A stretch of DNA of 7,882 nucleotides, taken from Candidatus Peribacterales bacterium. Lineage in GTDB: Bacteria; Patescibacteriota; Gracilibacteria; Peribacterales; Peribacteraceae. The position numbers were made by a program, and so were the translations under genes. The notes beneath the pieces are model-generated. The model made no database searches. It worked only from the letters and a program-made list of their open reading frames with translations, and was not told the origin of the DNA. Location: NCBI GenBank assembly GCA_020059985.1, contig JAGVCI010000067.1, forward strand, positions 1 to 7,882, read 5' to 3'. Positions within the stretch are counted from its first letter, which is position 1; every line of letters begins with the position of its first letter. Positions 5,752 through 7,882 of this stretch are shown here, piece after piece.

Positions 5752-6468
5752 TTACGCGGTGATTTTCACCTTGGATTGCGGAATGGTGTCTCTCGGGTCG
5801 AGATCGTACTGTCCATCCACCGAGAGTAACCACGGTGGGTTTTGGTCAAAATCGTGTTTCGTACGTTTGGGAAGGACACAGAAATCGGCGAGGTGGCGAC
5901 GGACTTCATGCAACGCATCACGCACAAGCTCCGGGGAAGAATGAGAAACCGTGCGAAGATGAAGATCTGTAGCATAATTATTTTTATACTTGGGATACGC
6001 TTCATCCCAGCAAAGTCTCTCCATTTTACTGATGACATAATCGATCGCTCGCAGCATGGGGATGAGCAATTCTGCCTGCTGCGAGTCGGATACTTTGTTC
6101 TCATTGACTCGGTGAAGAGCACGCCCTACACGAAGCTTGTGAAGATCAACAATTGGAAGCTTTTCTCTGTTTGCGATCGACGGATCCAGGTCGTACCCGG
6201 AGGCAGCATCCAAACCATTCACAGGTGAAATAGAAAGCAGTCCCGCAATTTTGTTTCGTGCGCCAATGAGCGATGTATACATTTCCCATGTTTCTTTGTC
6301 CGGACCCTGGTAATTGGGTTCTCTCATCGCCGCATCTACCGCCATCATATTACGATGCTTAGGGAGCTCCCTTTTAAACATAAATTGCTCTGCGTTCTTC
6401 CGCACTGCATCGAGCGTCACAACGGACGGAAGATAATGGCGTTCCGTTTTCCACTGTTCTATGGGCAT
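5752..6468 (-). CDS. Hypothetical protein, unknown family (238 residues)
   Basis: The start is taken as ATG 6468 (MPIEQWKTERHYLPSVVTLD). An in-frame TTG at 6504 is rejected because it is the TTG of a TTGACA -35 hexamer that drives this gene. There is no signal peptide or membrane segment, so a cytoplasmic location is likely. The protein looks largely helical (AVRKNAEQFMFKRELPKHRN, ELLIPMLRAIDYVISKMERL, ELVRDALHEVRRHLADF). The motif YDLDP occurs twice, at 92-96 and 221-225, each followed by a charged residue or serine. There are cysteines at 153 and 197, and a Trp-rich turn (NPPWLL) lies near the end. No family or catalytic motif was recognised. It is immediately downstream of tRNA-Pro and converges on the secreted-protein gene, with the two stop codons 5 bp apart. 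Confidence 0.7.
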   Translation of the reverse strand: MPIEQWKTERHYLPSVVTLDAVRKNAEQFMFKRELPKHRNMMAVDAAMREPNYQGPDKETWEMYTSLIGARNKIAGLLSISPVNGLDAASGYDLDPSIANREKLPIVDLHKLRVGRALHRVNENKVSDSQQAELLIPMLRAIDYVISKMERLCWDEAYPKYKNNYATDLHLRTVSHSSPELVRDALHEVRRHLADFCVLPKRTKHDFDQNPPWLLSVDGQYDLDPRDTIPQSKVKITA

Positions 6469-6476
6469 AGCACAGG

Positions 6477-6504
6477 ATGATAAAACTCCTACAAGTGATG
6501 TCAA
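6477..6504 (-). promoter_or_regulatory. Strong sigma70-type promoter, near-leaderless, for the 238-residue gene
   Basis: On the minus strand the -35 is a perfect TTGACA (6504-6499) and the -10 is TATCAT (6482-6477, five of six), with a 16-nt spacer. Transcription is predicted near 6470, 2 nt before the ATG at 6468. The GGAG in the spacer lies upstream of +1 and so cannot serve as a ribosome binding site on this transcript. The -35 begins 6 nt after the tRNA-Pro CCA end. Confidence 0.65.
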
Positions 6505-6510
6505 TTTTGT

Positions 6511-6587
6511 TGGTCGGGGCGGCGGGACTTGAACTCGCGGCCTCCTGCTCCCAAAGCAGGCGCTCTAGCCAACTGAGCTACGCCCCG
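6511..6587 (-). tRNA. tRNA-Pro (anticodon UGG)
   Basis: The 77-nt cloverleaf has a CGGGGCG/CGCCCCG acceptor stem, a GCTC/GAGC D stem with an AGTTGGCTA loop, and a CCTGC/GCAGG anticodon stem. The anticodon loop is TTTGGGA (anticodon TGG, plus-strand bases 6551-6553; G37 as usual in tRNA-Pro). A 5-nt variable loop and the T loop TTCAAGT follow. Discriminator A73 and an encoded CCA (6511-6513) complete it. The T stem GCGAG/CCCGC has one A-C mismatch at 52-62. UGG reads CCA and, by wobble, other CCN codons. Confidence 0.96.
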
Positions 6588-6595
6588 ATGGGCGC

Positions 6596-6601
6596 ATTGT
6601 A
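6596..6601 (-). promoter_or_regulatory. Candidate -10 box of tRNA-Pro
   Basis: TACAAT on the minus strand predicts +1 near 6589, 2 nt before the mature tRNA 5' end, so RNase P would remove only a very short leader. The -35 region would lie 17-20 nt upstream, close to the 3' end of the upstream gene, and is not clear. Confidence 0.4.
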
Positions 6602-6632
6602 AACGAGGACATCGAAGAAAGAAACAAGGGAA

Positions 6633-7882
6633 TCATTCTTCCGCTGCTGGGACCACAATATCGAACTTGAGCTCCTTCTTTAGCCTTCTTCCTGGAAGGG
6701 CGAGTTCTATGTAATCCGGGCGATCATCCCCTTTCTGCAGGGACTTATCGAAATAACAGTTCGTGTGTTGATCATTTCCGCCCGTCCCGCGAATGAACAC
6801 CGGTTCTCCGTTTTTATACCCATACACGCTCATCGTGCGGTGCACAGGAAATGTCATCGGTGGTGCTCCCTCGAGCCCATCGTGTAGGAAGCACGGTCCG
6901 TTATGATAGTAGAAATCCTCATTTTCCGATTCTCTACTCCCCGAACCCGTCGGTTTCCATCCCTTGTAGTGAAACGTAAAATTATGAGTGCGAATCTCAC
7001 ATGGCGTGTCGAGGTCAGCGAGTCGCGTCCTCTCCATAATCGCAACATCGACAAGCACATGGAGTCGGAGACAAATCGGTTCTGTTTTTTTCACATCGTT
7101 TACGATGATGATTGTTCCGTCGCCACAACTTCCTCTTTTCCAACGATCGGAGAGCCGCGAGGTAAACATTTTTCCGTCTGGCTTTTCTGCGGAGAAATCT
7201 TCAATCTGCCAGAGGAGTGTTCTCATTTGCTGCTGCGTGAAGAAATGTACTTGAAGATGAGCATTGTCTTTGTACTGTGCTCTCTCCGCTCGAGCACTGA
7301 TAAACTTGTCTATACTCACTCCTTCTTGATTCCCAGAAATTTCGTGAGAAACACGAAGAGTACCCGAATAACTCTGATTAATCGTCGCCGCCCCTCTCAT
7401 GCTCTTCCGGATAATTTCAATCACCTCGAGGTGCAGTTTTCCATCGAGGTTTTCGGTGATCGGAAACCCAGCTACGCACTCCGAGAAATTGCGCATCTCG
7501 ATCGGTTCACCACTCTGCGCTCCAAGCGCCTCTATGGCATCTCGAACAGTTGGCGGCGAAACGCGGTTCCAACTGCTCGGAGCAACGAATCGGAACCCCT
7601 CGACGCAATCAGCAATTTCAAAATTATCGAGGAGTTGCTTCACACGCCACTGCACATCGGTATCCGCCGACTTCCCGTTTTCGCGAATAAAATCTTGGTA
7701 GGGTTTACCGATTTTCTGTAGTTCAGCATGTGCCCGCTCGCGAGTCACGAAATCATTGTCATCAAGTTCGCTGAGAAGATGAAGAATGCGAGCGCGCACT
7801 TCCTCCAGTTCTCCATCGACAATTTTTTCTGTCGCTCTGCGCTCTGGGTGTTCTGCGGGGAGACCCTGTTCTCCAAATAGCA
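6633..7882 (-). CDS. Hypothetical protein with a HEAT-like repeat (start beyond window)
   Basis: The frame ends at TGA 6633-6635 and stays open to the right edge, giving at least 415 residues. The GTG at 7799 is only internal, because coding-like sequence continues upstream (LFGEQGLPAEHPERRATEKI). Numbered from that GTG, residues 5-61 match the pattern L-x-x-L-D-D-x-D-F-x-T-R-E-x-A-x-x-E-L-x-x-I-G, a gap, then D-x-x-V-x-x-R-V-x-x-L-L. This degenerate HEAT-type unit is familiar from planctomycete and verrucomicrobial proteins. The remaining ~325 residues look beta-rich and are unrecognised (GDGTIIIVNDV, LRLHVLVDVAI, IRTHNFTFHYKGW, RTMSVYGYKNGEPVFIRGTG), with a Ser/Glu spacer near 285-295. Localisation cannot be judged without the N-terminus. 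tRNA-Pro follows 45 nt downstream on the same strand. Confidence 0.75.
   Translation of the reverse strand, partial: LFGEQGLPAEHPERRATEKIVDGELEEVRARILHLLSELDDNDFVTRERAHAELQKIGKPYQDFIRENGKSADTDVQWRVKQLLDNFEIADCVEGFRFVAPSSWNRVSPPTVRDAIEALGAQSGEPIEMRNFSECVAGFPITENLDGKLHLEVIEIIRKSMRGAATINQSYSGTLRVSHEISGNQEGVSIDKFISARAERAQYKDNAHLQVHFFTQQQMRTLLWQIEDFSAEKPDGKMFTSRLSDRWKRGSCGDGTIIIVNDVKKTEPICLRLHVLVDVAIMERTRLADLDTPCEIRTHNFTFHYKGWKPTGSGSRESENEDFYYHNGPCFLHDGLEGAPPMTFPVHRTMSVYGYKNGEPVFIRGTGGNDQHTNCYFDKSLQKGDDRPDYIELALPGRRLKKELKFDIVVPAAEE

Noticed and set aside
6469..6504. TTG start at 6504 for the 238-residue gene, giving a hydrophobic LVGVLSSC start that looks like a lipobox
   Set aside because: This stretch is the TTGACA/TATCAT promoter itself. 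The apparent lipoprotein signal lacks a basic N-terminus and is too short.
6511..6587. tRNA-Pro as an integration (att) site for a mobile element
   Set aside because: No second copy of the tRNA 3' end, no integrase and no phage or plasmid gene is visible in the window.
6903..7721. Long open frame on the plus strand (272 codons) opposite the HEAT-like gene
   Set aside because: It is a shadow: the composition is Arg/Ser/His-rich with no domain, while the minus frame runs longer, is open to the window edge and carries the repeat motif.
1..7882. Recoding of TGA as glycine, as in Gracilibacteria/Absconditabacteria
   Set aside because: TGA ends recG, the 175-residue, 69-residue and HEAT-like genes at sensible places next to promoters, a repeat or the tRNA; no conserved glycine in recG is written as TGA.

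Overview
The window looks like compact bacterial chromosome, probably from a Candidate Phyla Radiation (Patescibacteria) lineage, perhaps the moderate-GC Peregrinibacteria/Peribacteria. The evidence is indirect. An AAATTACAAAT-type repeat lies between two genes, a style I remember from such genomes. Most small proteins are unrecognisable, recG is embedded among lineage-specific secreted and membrane proteins, and no gene start has a Shine-Dalgarno sequence. TGA serves as a normal stop, so the TGA-to-Gly recoding of Gracilibacteria/Absconditabacteria does not apply. The assignment is an inference from memory, not a search result.

Layout, left to right. (1) The 3' part of a DsbA-like thiol-disulfide oxidoreductase gene ends at 388 and is followed by a terminator-like hairpin. 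(2) A two-gene plus-strand unit follows: a lipoprotein with a Glu/Thr-rich tandem-repeat linker (526-1452), then 8 nt later a small membrane protein whose first ~45 residues resemble the N-terminus of GspF/PilC, without the rest of that family (1461-1988). (3) A long imperfect inverted repeat (1987-2066) separates this unit from a convergent minus-strand gene for a polyproline-plus-helical protein (2068-2721). (4) Further minus-strand genes are a 69-residue unknown ORF (2786-2995), with a good promoter overlapping the recG stop codon, and full-length recG (3033-5081). (5) A 47-bp divergent promoter region separates recG from a secreted, basic, four-cysteine helical protein (5129-5746). (6) This converges, 5 bp apart, on an unknown minus-strand gene (5752-6468). 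Upstream of that lie tRNA-Pro(UGG) (6511-6587) and a minus-strand gene with a HEAT-like repeat that runs off the right edge (6633-7882).

The genes do not form one pathway. RecG (fork and recombination-intermediate remodelling) and tRNA-Pro are housekeeping. The others are mostly envelope or hypothetical proteins, and two exported proteins carry cysteine pairs that could be substrates of the DsbA-like enzyme. No integrase, transposase, CRISPR array, toxin-antitoxin pair or recognisable defence system is present. The main unexpected points are promoters sitting directly on start codons (predicted leaderless or near-leaderless mRNAs) with no Shine-Dalgarno sequences, the detached GspF-like N-terminal domain, and the inverted repeat between convergent genes.
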